NCBI RefSeq assembly: GCF_016863175.1
Contig: NZ_BOOJ01000018.1
Coordinates: 1-64,000, forward strand
DNA: 64,000 nucleotides
Direction: 5' to 3'
Source: Paraplanobispora siamensis
Lineage (GTDB): Bacteria > Actinomycetota > Actinomycetes > Streptosporangiales > Streptosporangiaceae
The notes below the pieces were generated by a model. The model did not search any database and was not told where the DNA came from. It was given only the letters and a program-made list of their open reading frames with translations. How positions within the stretch are numbered: the stretch's first letter is position 1; each line of letters starts with the position of its first letter. Below, piece by piece: positions 7,431 to 15,392 of the stretch. A program made the position numbers and the translations under genes.

Positions 7431-8270
7431 ATGAGCCGCTCCGCCGTCCTGGTGGATGCCGACTGGGTCGAGGCCAACCTCGACACCCCTGGCGTCGTGC
7501 TCGTCGAGGTCGACGAGGACACCAGCGCCTACGACAAGGGCCACATCCGTGGCGCCGTGAGGATCGACTGGAGGACGGACCTCCAGGACCCGGTCCGCCG
7601 CGACTTCGTGGACCGCGAGGGCTTCTCCGCCCTGCTGTCCGCCCGGGGCATCGCCAACGACGACACCGTGGTCCTGTACGGCGGCAACAACAACTGGTTC
7701 GCCGCCTACGCCTACTGGTACTTCAAGCTCTACGGCCACGAGAACGTCAAGCTCCTCGACGGCGGCCGCAAGAAGTGGGAGCTCGACTCCCGCCAGCTGG
7801 TCACCGAGGTCCCGGAGCGCCCGGCCACCGACTACGTGGCCAAGGACCAGGACCTGTCGATCCGCGCCTTCCGCGACGACGTCGTGGCCGCGATCGGCAA
7901 GCTCAACCTGGTCGACGTGCGCTCGCCCGACGAGTTCACCGGCAAGCTGCTCGCCCCGGCCCACCTCCCGCAGGAGCAGGCCCAGCGCGGCGGCCACGTG
8001 CCCACCGCCCGCAACATCCCCTGGTCGAAGGCTGCCAACGACGACGGCACCTTCAAGTCCAACGAGGAGCTGCAGTCGCTCTACGCCGGTGAGGGCGTCG
8101 ACTTCGGCAAGGACACCATCGCCTACTGCCGCATCGGCGAGCGCTCGGCGCACAGCTGGTTCGTGCTGCACGAGCTGCTCGAGCAGCCCAACGTCAAGAA
8201 CTACGACGGTTCGTGGACCGAGTACGGCTCGCTCGTGGGCGTGCCGATCGAACTGGGAGAGGCCCGCTGA
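7431..8270 (+). CDS. Thiosulfate sulfurtransferase (CysA2/rhodanese type)
   Basis: Two-domain rhodanese of 279 residues that moves sulfane sulfur from thiosulfate to a thiophilic acceptor. The N-terminal inactive domain has YDKGHIRGAVRIDWRTDLQD and VVLYGGNNNWFAAYAYW. The C-terminal catalytic domain has LVDVRSPDEFTGK and the active-site loop YCRIGERSAHSWF with Cys233. The length and residues match mycobacterial CysA2/CysA3. GGAGG precedes the ATG. The last base of the stop codon is the first base of the next gene's ATG, so translation of DUF1416 is coupled. Confidence 0.93.
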   Translation: MSRSAVLVDADWVEANLDTPGVVLVEVDEDTSAYDKGHIRGAVRIDWRTDLQDPVRRDFVDREGFSALLSARGIANDDTVVLYGGNNNWFAAYAYWYFKLYGHENVKLLDGGRKKWELDSRQLVTEVPERPATDYVAKDQDLSIRAFRDDVVAAIGKLNLVDVRSPDEFTGKLLAPAHLPQEQAQRGGHVPTARNIPWSKAANDDGTFKSNEELQSLYAGEGVDFGKDTIAYCRIGERSAHSWFVLHELLEQPNVKNYDGSWTEYGSLVGVPIELGEAR

Positions 8271-8575
8271 TGACTGTTCCCCAGGGGTGCGCCGCGCCCG
8301 AGCAGACCGTCGCCCTGCCCGCCGGGGTCGACCTGTCCACCCAGGCCGTGATCCAGGGCGTCGTGACCGGTGCCCCGGGCACCGCCTACGCCCGCCTGCT
8401 CGACCACGCCGGTGAGTTCACCGGGGAGGTCGTCGTCTCCGACGAGGGCGTCTTCCGCTTCTTCGCCGCCCCCGGTGACTGGACCGTCCGCATCATCGCG
8501 GGCGGCGGCGTCACCAAGGACATCCCCGCCCAGGCCCATCTGGGCGAGGTCACCCAGCTGTCCGCGGCTCTCTGA
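8270..8575 (+). CDS. DUF1416 protein (SseC family)
   Basis: A 101-residue predicted beta-sandwich protein. Recognisable parts are GCAAPEQTVALPAGVDLSTQ, VIQGVVTGAPGTAYARLLDH, GEFTGEVVVSDEGVFRFFAA and PGDWTVRIIAGGG. It corresponds to mycobacterial SseC, always encoded next to the CysA-type sulfurtransferase. Its biochemical role is unknown; a function in sulfur handling is inferred from position. The start overlaps the sulfurtransferase stop (TGATG). A strong terminator follows at 8590. Confidence 0.9.
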   Translation: MTVPQGCAAPEQTVALPAGVDLSTQAVIQGVVTGAPGTAYARLLDHAGEFTGEVVVSDEGVFRFFAAPGDWTVRIIAGGGVTKDIPAQAHLGEVTQLSAAL

Positions 8576-8589
8576 GCCGTCCGGCTGAG

Positions 8590-8624
8590 AAGGACCGGCC
8601 ACTCCGGAGGGTGCCGGTCCTTTT
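8590..8624 (+). terminator. Rho-independent terminator of the sulfurtransferase operon
   Basis: A 10-bp perfect stem (8590-8599 with 8613-8622) followed by a short T run (8621-8624). It lies 15 bases after the DUF1416 stop codon. Confidence 0.88.
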
Positions 8625-8667
8625 CGCGTTCACGCGTTTTCGACGCCGCGGGAACCCTCCGTTGAGC

Positions 8668-8695
8668 TGTGACCGGGGGACGGGATCGCTACGAT
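8668..8695 (+). promoter_or_regulatory. Putative promoter for the 8703 membrane protein
   Basis: TGTGAC (8668-8673) and TACGAT (8690-8695) with a 16-base spacer. The -10 ends seven bases before GTG 8703, again predicting a leaderless mRNA and supporting that start. Confidence 0.5.
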
Positions 8696-8702
8696 TCATC
8701 GG

Positions 8703-10040
8703 GTGTCCGGAACGTCTACTATGTCGCCCCCCTCGCCCCCCTCGCCGCCTCCGCCGGCGTCGCCGCCCCGCACCCGGGCGTTCTCGGCGTACGGGCTTCC
8801 GGCGCACGCGCTGAGGATCTTCGCCTCCTGCGGCCTGTCGCTGGTCCTGTGGTTCTCGGCGGGCCGTACGATCCGCTGGGCGCTGATGTGGGCGGCCACG
8901 GAGGTGGCCCACGGCGACTACCGGCAGGTGCGGCTCATCGTCGTGATGCTCCTGTACACGCTGATCGTGCTGAACGAGCTCGTGGTCATGGTCGGCATGC
9001 TGCACTCCGTACGCGGCGCGCTCCGGGAGATCCGGGTGCGCAGGACCGGGGAGGAGGCGGACGAGAGCCTGTTCGGCGCGCTCAACCGGGCCACGCTGAT
9101 CTTCGCCACGATCTATCTCGCCTGGAGCTTCCACGTGGAGGACGCCAGGGAACTCGTCGCGCTCGACAACATCAAGCAGATCGCCGAGCACGGGATCCTG
9201 GCCGGGGCCGCCAGGGACGACTTCGGGACGCTGCTCACCGGGATGGAGGTGTGGATCTCGGTGGCGATCGCGGTGGCGGCCTACGCGCTCAGGACGCTGT
9301 TCGCCTGGTGGCACACCAACGGCAAGGGCAGGGCGAGCGGCATGCTCGCCGCCTTCTTCGAGCTGGCCTTCGCCTTCTACGGCATCAACGCGATCTTCAC
9401 CCTCACCTCGGCGCGCTCGGAGTGGCTGAAGGACCGGGCCGTCGTGGCCACGTTCGAGGGCTGGATCGAGTCGGCCGAGAAGACGATCCCGGTCTGGAAG
9501 CCGTTCTGGGACGGCGTCTCGACGGTCTGGCCCCTCGTGGTGGACGCGCTGATCGAGCCGCTGACCTGGCTGACGGTCGCCGCGCTCGTCTACGGCGCCT
9601 TCGCCGAGGACACGCGGGCGGTCGTGCGGGGGACCCGCCTGGAGGGCGTGGCCGACCGCATGGACGACCGCACGCACTCCCTGACCCGCTCGACCGTGAC
9701 CGTGACCACGACGACGACCGGTCTCCGGGAGCGCTGGGTGCCGCCCGTCAACGCCTTCCGGCTCCTCACCCGGGGAGGGTGGGCGCTGTTCGGGACGTTC
9801 TGCCTGTGCTATGTCGCGCTCCACGTGGGGATGGAGTACGCCGACCGTGCGTTCCGGACGTTGGTCGGCACCGACTTCCCGCACTTCTGGCTGCTGTTCG
9901 GCCACCCCGTGGACTTCGTGCGGAACCTGATCGTGGCGACGCTGACGGTCTGCCTGCTGGCGGCCACGTTCGACATCGCGTCCACCCGCAGCCGCGAGTC
10001 GGGGGAGCCGGACGAGGAGGGCGAGGCGTCCGGCTCCTGA
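8703..10040 (+). CDS. Uncharacterised multi-span membrane protein
   Basis: A 445-residue protein I do not recognise. After a Pro/Ser-rich N-terminus (about 1-25) there are hydrophobic segments such as ILRIFASCGLSLVLWFSAG, VRLIVVMLLYTLIVLNELVV, LNRATLIFATIYLAW, WISVAIAVAAYALRTLFAWW, FFELAFAFYGINAIFTLTSA, WPLVVDALIEPLTWLTVAAL, LFGTFCLCYVALHVGM and LIVATLTVCLLAATFDIAS, so about eight spans. The C-terminus is acidic (GEPDEEGEASGS). GTG 8703 is chosen for the leaderless promoter pattern; ATG 8721 is an alternative. It converges on the three-gene exported-protein operon (13094 to 10071), which contains complementary membrane components, so they may work together; this is positional inference only. 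Confidence 0.75.
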   Translation: MSGTSTMSPPSPPSPPPPASPPRTRAFSAYGLPAHALRIFASCGLSLVLWFSAGRTIRWALMWAATEVAHGDYRQVRLIVVMLLYTLIVLNELVVMVGMLHSVRGALREIRVRRTGEEADESLFGALNRATLIFATIYLAWSFHVEDARELVALDNIKQIAEHGILAGAARDDFGTLLTGMEVWISVAIAVAAYALRTLFAWWHTNGKGRASGMLAAFFELAFAFYGINAIFTLTSARSEWLKDRAVVATFEGWIESAEKTIPVWKPFWDGVSTVWPLVVDALIEPLTWLTVAALVYGAFAEDTRAVVRGTRLEGVADRMDDRTHSLTRSTVTVTTTTTGLRERWVPPVNAFRLLTRGGWALFGTFCLCYVALHVGMEYADRAFRTLVGTDFPHFWLLFGHPVDFVRNLIVATLTVCLLAATFDIASTRSRESGEPDEEGEASGS

Positions 10041-10070
10041 ACGGCGGCACCCGCGAGGCGGGCCGGGGAC

Positions 10071-11744
10071 TCACCGCCTGAACAGCAGCACCTGGTCCTG
10101 GGGCTCCTGCTCCTTCTGCTGCGGGTCGGGCTTGAACAGATCGGCGACGTCCACTTCCTCGATCGGCAGCTCGGCCGTGGAGGGGATGATCTGGACCTCG
10201 ACCTCGCCGGCCACGGCCGCGGGGACCACGGCGACCACGTTGTACCGGTACGGGGTACCGATCTTGTGCTCCCCGGCCTCTAGGGGGAGGTTGTGGTCGC
10301 TGACCAGCGCCTGCCAGTTCCGGCCGTCGGGATGCACGACCTTGATGGTGGGATCCGCCCGGCGGAGCACCCCCTGCTGGTCCAGGGAGGTCCTGACCAC
10401 GGTGATCTGCAGCCACTTGCGGCCCGGCTTGGCGGCCTGGCCGTCGACGCTGTCCTTGGGCTCGACCTTGACCTGCCATGCCACGTGCTTGTGCTTCACC
10501 GTGGCGCCCGCGGCCACGACATGGACCTGCTCGACGGGATAACGGAGCCGGTAGAAGAGGTAGTCGTCCAGGGTGGGGACCCCGGCGGCCAGCGCCACGG
10601 CGACGACCGTCCCGGCGATCCGCAGTGCCGTACGGCGGCGCGGCGCGGGGGCGGCGGCCGGGGAGGCCTCCTCCGGTTCCGCCGGAGTCCCGGCCTCGGA
10701 TCCGTCCTCTGACGGCGGTGCGGCCGTGCCGGCGGGCTGGAACGCCGGGGCGGTGCCGGCGGCGAAGCCGGGCGGCAACGGCGAGGGGATCGAGGGGAAG
10801 GGCTGGGTCGAGGTGCCCGGCCCGTCGTCGGCGGGCCGGGGCGGCGGCGGCCAGACCTGCTGGTCGGGGAAGGTCTGCCGCGGGCGGAGCCACGGCAGAC
10901 TCTCCGGCTGAGCGGGCGCGGGAGGCGGCGGCGGGGACGGCGGGGCGGCCGGGCGAGGAGTCCGCGGGGGAGCGAAGGCTCCGGGGTGGGCCGTCTGCGC
11001 AGGCACGGGGGGAGCGGGGGGCGCGGTCGGGTGAGGGCCCTGCGGGGGTGCGAAGACCCCGGTCTGGTGTGCCTGCGGAGGGGCGGGGGCGGCAGGGGGC
11101 GCGGCCCGGTGGTGTGCCTGCGGAGGGGCGGGGGCGGCGGCCCGGTGGGGCGCTTCGGGCTCGGGAGTCCCGGGCGGCAGCGGCCAGGTGCCGGTGTCGG
11201 GCCAGGGCGCGCCCCGGTAGGGCTCCTCCTGGGGGGCCGCGTGCCGGGGTTCCTGGGGAACGGCGTGCCGTACATCCTGCTCCGGGGCCGCGTGCCGAGG
11301 CTCTTGGGGAACGGCGTGCCGGGACTCCTGCGGGGCGGCGTATCGGAAATCCCGCTCGTGGGGGGTCACGGGCGGGGGAGCCGCGTGCTGAGGGGCGGCG
11401 TGCTGAGGGGGCGCGGGCTGGGGAGCCGTGTGCTGGGGCACGGCGTGCTGAGGACCTGCGTGCTGAGGAGCCGCGTGCTGGGAGGCCGTGTGCTGGGAGG
11501 CCGTGTGCTGGGGGGCGGCGTGCTGAGGACCTGCGTGCTGGGGAGCCGCGTGCTGGGGGGCGGCGTGCCGCTGTGGCGGGCGGGCGCCGTGACGCGCGGG
11601 CGGCTGCTCCTGGAGCGGCGGCTGGGCCGGAGGCGTGTCCCACAGGCCGGGCGCCGGAGGCTCCTCGGGCGTCACCGGCCGGTCCTGGCGGGGAGCGAAC
11701 CAGTCGCGGGGGCCCTCCCCCTCGGGAGGCGGCGTCGCGGTCAC
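10071..11744 (-). CDS. Single-pass membrane protein with long Pro/Gln/His repeat region
   Basis: A 557-residue protein of unknown function. About residues 1-365 are a low-complexity cytoplasmic region rich in Pro, Ala, Gln and His, including a pentapeptide array PQHAA (about 57-121). A basic stretch (APRRRTAL) leads into one membrane span near 372-392 (IAGTVVAVALAAGVPTL). An external domain of about 165 residues follows (GRKWLQITVVRTSLDQQG, KVVHPDGRNWQALV), resembling in pattern the extracellular Ig-like DUF4352 type domains; that similarity is tentative. The GTG start at 11744 overlaps the upstream stop as GTGA, with GGGAG as ribosome site. It is the last gene of a three-gene operon. Confidence 0.72.
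   Translation of the reverse strand: MTATPPPEGEGPRDWFAPRQDRPVTPEEPPAPGLWDTPPAQPPLQEQPPARHGARPPQRHAAPQHAAPQHAGPQHAAPQHTASQHTASQHAAPQHAGPQHAVPQHTAPQPAPPQHAAPQHAAPPPVTPHERDFRYAAPQESRHAVPQEPRHAAPEQDVRHAVPQEPRHAAPQEEPYRGAPWPDTGTWPLPPGTPEPEAPHRAAAPAPPQAHHRAAPPAAPAPPQAHQTGVFAPPQGPHPTAPPAPPVPAQTAHPGAFAPPRTPRPAAPPSPPPPPAPAQPESLPWLRPRQTFPDQQVWPPPPRPADDGPGTSTQPFPSIPSPLPPGFAAGTAPAFQPAGTAAPPSEDGSEAGTPAEPEEASPAAAPAPRRRTALRIAGTVVAVALAAGVPTLDDYLFYRLRYPVEQVHVVAAGATVKHKHVAWQVKVEPKDSVDGQAAKPGRKWLQITVVRTSLDQQGVLRRADPTIKVVHPDGRNWQALVSDHNLPLEAGEHKIGTPYRYNVVAVVPAAVAGEVEVQIIPSTAELPIEEVDVADLFKPDPQQKEQEPQDQVLLFRR
11380..11574 (-). repeat. 15-bp tandem repeat (about 13 units) inside the 10071-11744 gene
   Basis: The core GTGCTG recurs every 15 bases from 11385 to 11550, with degenerate units at 11415 and 11565. 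In the gene's frame each unit encodes a PQHAA-like pentapeptide with A, G, T, V or S variants. The period is a multiple of three, so copy-number change keeps the frame. It is not a CRISPR array: units are contiguous with no spacers and lie in a coding frame. Confidence 0.93.
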
Positions 11745-12400
11745 TTCTTGCTCCCGAGCTGGTAGACGTCCTTCGCACCGGAGACCAGACGCCGCGCGGC
11801 CGCCTCGTCCAGGCCCAGGTCGATCTCCACCTCCGGCGGGTAGACCTCGCCGACGATCTCGACCGGCAGGCCCACCACGATCCGGGCGCCCTCCAGGGCC
11901 GAGGCCGGGACGTCGAAGACCGCCACGCCGTCGACCCACCAGCCCGGCTGGATGTAGGGCTCGGTGATGGTCAATGAGGGCTTCACCTTCTCGGTGGCCG
12001 TGTAGCGCTTGCCGTCCCCGCTCAGCAGCACGGGAGGGCCGAACCTCTGCGGGTCGCGCGGGGAGGTCGCCGCCAGCTCGACGACCACGAAGATCCCCGA
12101 GGTGGTGGCCTTCTCCGGCTCTCCGGACAGCTGCGCGATCTCGATGCTCTTGGCGCCGTGCACCGCCTTCACCTTCACGGTGAACCGCGAGGAGGCGACC
12201 TCCTCGCCCACCCCGCCGGTCCACGTCAGCGGGGCGCCGCGGTCCTCGCGCTTCTCGGCCGCCGACTGCAGGGCCACCGCGGCGGCGGCCAGGGCGAGCC
12301 CGGCGAGCGCGGCACCCACCCGGCGCAACCGGCTCGGGGAGGAGCCGGACCCGCGACGCCGGGCGGCCGTCTCGGGCCTGGCGGGGGTTATGGTGCTCAC
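11741..12400 (-). CDS. Exported single-pass protein, unknown function
   Basis: A 219-residue protein with a basic N-terminus (SRLRRVG), one hydrophobic segment at about 28-45 (AALAGLALAAAAVALQSAA) and an external domain with strands such as RFTVKVKAVHGAKSIEIAQL, GIFVVVELAATSPRDP and PGWWVDGVAVFDVPASALEG. The organisation parallels its two operon neighbours, so the three look like members of one exported complex or surface family. GTG 12400 is the start; the sequence around it is a tandem duplication of the preceding start region (see 12397-12441). Its stop overlaps the next gene's GTG. Confidence 0.72.
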   Translation of the reverse strand: MSTITPARPETAARRRGSGSSPSRLRRVGAALAGLALAAAAVALQSAAEKREDRGAPLTWTGGVGEEVASSRFTVKVKAVHGAKSIEIAQLSGEPEKATTSGIFVVVELAATSPRDPQRFGPPVLLSGDGKRYTATEKVKPSLTITEPYIQPGWWVDGVAVFDVPASALEGARIVVGLPVEIVGEVYPPEVEIDLGLDEAAARRLVSGAKDVYQLGSKK

Positions 12401-12441
12401 CGGCGCGCTCCCTTCCGCCTGGCGGGGGTCACGGTGCTCAT
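12397..12441 (-). other. 14-residue micro-ORF created by duplicated start region
   Basis: On the minus strand a 41-base unit beginning ATGAGCACCGTGACC is followed directly by a second copy beginning GTGAGCACCATAACC, and the match continues for about 24 bases. The first copy's ATG (12441-12439) overlaps the upstream gene's TGA (12440-12438). It opens a 14-codon ORF, MSTVTPARRKGARR, whose TGA (12399-12397) overlaps the real GTG start at 12400. Three reading frames are thus chained by stop/start overlaps. Whether the micro-ORF is translated is not known; the same arrangement occurs at 34800-34838. Confidence 0.6.
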
Positions 12442-13094
12442 CCGCCCGTGCCCCCGCGCTGGACCGGCAGGACGACCTGCGCCTCGACCTTCGGCGGCGC
12501 CTTCTCGCCGTCGCCGTCCGTTTCCAGGGTCAGGCCGAATTCGGCGCCGGTGAAACTCTCCCAGTCGGGGTCGAACGTGCCGACGTCGAGCTGGAGGCTC
12601 GGCGGCGCCTCCTGGCCCTCGGCCAGCTCGTATCTGATCACGACGGTGGAGGTCATGCCCGGATGCAGCTGACGGCTGACCACGCCCTCGTCGGGGATCA
12701 TCGCGATCGGCCCGAGCTCGCTCTTGATCTCCGGGGTCACCTTCAGGATGGACCTGCCGTACAGCAGGCCCTGTTTGCCGCCGTAGCCGGGAGTCCCCAC
12801 GCTCTCGGTCTTGTCGCCCTTGTTGGTGACCTCGAGCTCGATCTCCACGAAGTTCTTGCCGTCGCCGCCGTACACGTCGGGCTGGAAAACGGTCCGCGCC
12901 GTCACGAACTTGGTGGTGAACAGCTTCTGGTCGACGACGGCTCCCGGACCCAGCCGCGACGGAGGCCTCTTGGCCGCCTCCGCGAAGCCGCCGAAGGCGG
13001 CGGTGATCCCCAGGACGGTGGCGATCACCAGAGCGGTGAGGGGCACCGCGACCGCGCGCCGCCGTCTGGTACCGCCGCCGGGGGGAGACGTCAT
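12438..13094 (-). CDS. Exported single-pass protein, unknown function (first gene of operon)
   Basis: A 218-residue protein. RRRR precedes one hydrophobic segment at about residues 15-33 (AVAVPLTALVIATVLGITAAF), followed by an external domain with VEIELEVTNKGDKTESVGTP, HPGMTSTVVIRYELAEGQ and LQLDVGTFDPDWESFTGAEF. The strand pattern (long hydrophobic strand, then N-x-G-D) resembles DUF4352-like Ig folds. There is no SD before ATG 13094. TAACAT (plus-strand complement at 13103-13108) lies eight bases upstream, consistent with a leaderless start. It heads the operon 13094 to 10071 and is divergent from the 13261 gene. Confidence 0.72.
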   Translation of the reverse strand: MTSPPGGGTRRRRAVAVPLTALVIATVLGITAAFGGFAEAAKRPPSRLGPGAVVDQKLFTTKFVTARTVFQPDVYGGDGKNFVEIELEVTNKGDKTESVGTPGYGGKQGLLYGRSILKVTPEIKSELGPIAMIPDEGVVSRQLHPGMTSTVVIRYELAEGQEAPPSLQLDVGTFDPDWESFTGAEFGLTLETDGDGEKAPPKVEAQVVLPVQRGGTGG

Positions 13095-13260
13095 GAGAAT
13101 GCATGTTAATGGCTGATCTCAATATCATCTGACCCATCCATCCCATAAGTCATGGTGAGCCCGGGGAAAATACAGTGGATTGCCGGGAACGCTGCCCTAA
13201 TAGGTGGTGCAGCTTTTACGCTGTCACGGAGGCGGACGAGAGCCCTATGGCGGAGGTTCC

Positions 13261-15213
13261 GTGACGGACGTGCATCCCGAGCATGCGCAGCTCCAGGCGG
13301 ACCGGATCTACCTGGGCTGGCAATATGCCCTGCTGCACCCTGATCCGGGCCCCGCCCCCAGACGTCCGTCCCCCGCCGAGGACCCGATCCCCGAGATCGA
13401 CCCCGAGTGGATGCGCCGCGAGCGGCTCAACGAGGACCTGCTGAACCGCCCGGTCAAGGTCGTGCGCGGGTTCATGGTCCTGCTGGGCCTGATCATCCTC
13501 GGCATCGCCGTCACGGGGTGGATGAGCTGGGCGTTCGCCTCGGTCGGGCTGGTCGTCGCGCTCGGCATCGCCGGTTTCTGCACCTACGCGATCCTCCAGG
13601 GGGACCGGGCGGTCCGCCACCGGATCGAGGAGCGCAGGGCGGCCGGGGAGCGGCTGCGGAAGGAACGTGACAGGGAGCACCACCGGGCCCAGGAGGAGCA
13701 CGCCGCCCGCTATCGCGAGTGGGCAGAGCGCAAGGAGCGGTACGACCGCCAGATCACCTGGTACGCCGTGGCCGTGCCCGACGAGATCGACCGCATCGAC
13801 GTGGCCGGCGGCACGCTGCCCGGGTGGTCGGCGCTCATCACCCTGCTGGGCGCGACCCGCCTCTACAGCGGCGGCCACCTGACCGTGCTCGACCTGTCCG
13901 AGGGCGCGGTCGCCAAGGACCTGATCGAGCTGGCCCGCCGGGGCGGCGACGAGCCGCTGGTCTGGGTGCTCCCGGTGGACCTGCCCAGGCTCGACCTCGG
14001 GGCGACCCTGGCGCCCGAGGCCTTCGCCGACGTGCTCGCCCACGTGGTGAGCGTCAGCGAGGAGCACCGCACGACCCGCGACCTGTCCTTCGACAACGCG
14101 ATCCTGGAGCGGGTCCTGGAGGTCCTGGGCGAGAACGCCACGATCAACCAGGTGACCGCCGCGCTGCGGGCCCTGGCCCAGGTGGGCGACCCCCGGGACG
14201 ACCTGCGCTACGGGCTGATCACCGCGACCCAGCTGGAGCGGATCGGCACGCTGTTCGGCCGCGGGGTCAGCGACCGGGTGGTGATCGAGCGCGCCTGGGC
14301 GCTGGAGTCGCAGCTGCGCAAGCTGGAGACGCTCGGCTCGGAGGCCGTACGGCTCCCGCCCGCGCGCCTGCGGGTGGTGTCCATGGACCGCCAGGCGGGG
14401 GTCTTCGGCAACCGCGTCCTGGGCACCTACGTGGCCACCGCCCTCACCCACATCCTGCGCCAGTCGCCCACCTCGGAGCGGCCGTGGTACCACACGATCA
14501 TCGTCGCGGGGGCGGACAAGCTCCGCGGCGACGTGCTCGACCGGCTGATGGACGCCTGCGAGACCTCCAGGACCGGGCTGGTGCTGACCTACCGCTCCCT
14601 CACCCCGACCGTGCGGGAGCGGCTGGGCCGGGGGCACGCGGCGGTGACGTTCATGCGGCTGGGCAACGCCGAGGACGCCCGGGTGGCCAGCGAGCACGTC
14701 GGCACCGAGCACCGGCTGGAGCTCGCCCAGCTCACCGAGACGGTCAGCGCCGCGGGCGCCGGCCTCGACGGCGGTTACACCTCCACGATCGGCCGGGCGG
14801 GCGACGACGAGGAGCGCGACGTCGGCCACGCCGACCTGAGAGAGGACATCACCGAGTCCACCGAATGGGGCCGCCGGGCGAGCAAGGCCATGGGGGAGAC
14901 CGAGCGGGTCCTGCACCGTTCCCGGGAGTTCCTCGTCGAGCCGCACCAGCTCCAGCAGCTCCCCACCACCTCGGTGATCGTCACCGACGCCACCGCCGAC
15001 GGCCGCCGGGTACGGCTCGCCGACGCCAACCCGGCGATCCTGACCTTCCCCAAGACCACGCTGGGGGAGTTCGACGAGATCCGGGAGGCGACGCTGGAGA
15101 TCATCCGGGAGCCGGAGGCGGAGGAGCAGCCACGCGAACCCACCCCTTTCGAGGCGGCCCCGCCCAATCTGGGCCCCCCGCCGCCCCGGCTCGACTGGCG
15201 CAGGCGCCAGTGA
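13261..15213 (+). CDS. Membrane-anchored protein with degenerate P-loop domain
   Basis: A 650-residue protein with no assigned function. Two membrane spans at about 68-112 (VVRGFMVLLGLIILGIAVTG and WAFASVGLVVALGIAGF) are followed by a charged helical, probably coiled-coil stretch (about 118-165). A large cytoplasmic domain follows. Within it GGTLPGWS (183-190) aligns with a Walker A box such as GGTGSGKS, but Trp189 replaces the Lys. IIVAGADKL (413-421) sits where a Walker B would be, but Ala/Gly replace the acidic pair. This suggests a pseudo-ATPase derived from a VirD4/HerA-like fold (inference). GTG 13261 is preceded by GGAGG. The next gene encodes an intact HerA-type ATPase. Confidence 0.72.
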   Translation: MTDVHPEHAQLQADRIYLGWQYALLHPDPGPAPRRPSPAEDPIPEIDPEWMRRERLNEDLLNRPVKVVRGFMVLLGLIILGIAVTGWMSWAFASVGLVVALGIAGFCTYAILQGDRAVRHRIEERRAAGERLRKERDREHHRAQEEHAARYREWAERKERYDRQITWYAVAVPDEIDRIDVAGGTLPGWSALITLLGATRLYSGGHLTVLDLSEGAVAKDLIELARRGGDEPLVWVLPVDLPRLDLGATLAPEAFADVLAHVVSVSEEHRTTRDLSFDNAILERVLEVLGENATINQVTAALRALAQVGDPRDDLRYGLITATQLERIGTLFGRGVSDRVVIERAWALESQLRKLETLGSEAVRLPPARLRVVSMDRQAGVFGNRVLGTYVATALTHILRQSPTSERPWYHTIIVAGADKLRGDVLDRLMDACETSRTGLVLTYRSLTPTVRERLGRGHAAVTFMRLGNAEDARVASEHVGTEHRLELAQLTETVSAAGAGLDGGYTSTIGRAGDDEERDVGHADLREDITESTEWGRRASKAMGETERVLHRSREFLVEPHQLQQLPTTSVIVTDATADGRRVRLADANPAILTFPKTTLGEFDEIREATLEIIREPEAEEQPREPTPFEAAPPNLGPPPPRLDWRRRQ

Positions 15214-15392
15214 CCGGGCGCACACGCCAACGAATCGTCCGGATGGGGTAATGGCATGGTCAATGCGGAGGTGCGGTCCATGGAAGAAGTTCGACGGTAG
15301 TCGTGTCACGAAGTCTCACCCGGTCCGGGTGGGCGGATCGGTGAAGCGTCAACCCTCCGGCCCGGAGCCGGTTCCCCAGGGTGGAGAACCCA

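Noticed and set aside
11380-11574. Regularly spaced short repeats that might be a CRISPR array
   Set aside because: The 15-bp units are contiguous without spacers, encode a pentapeptide in the right frame, and no cas gene is nearby.
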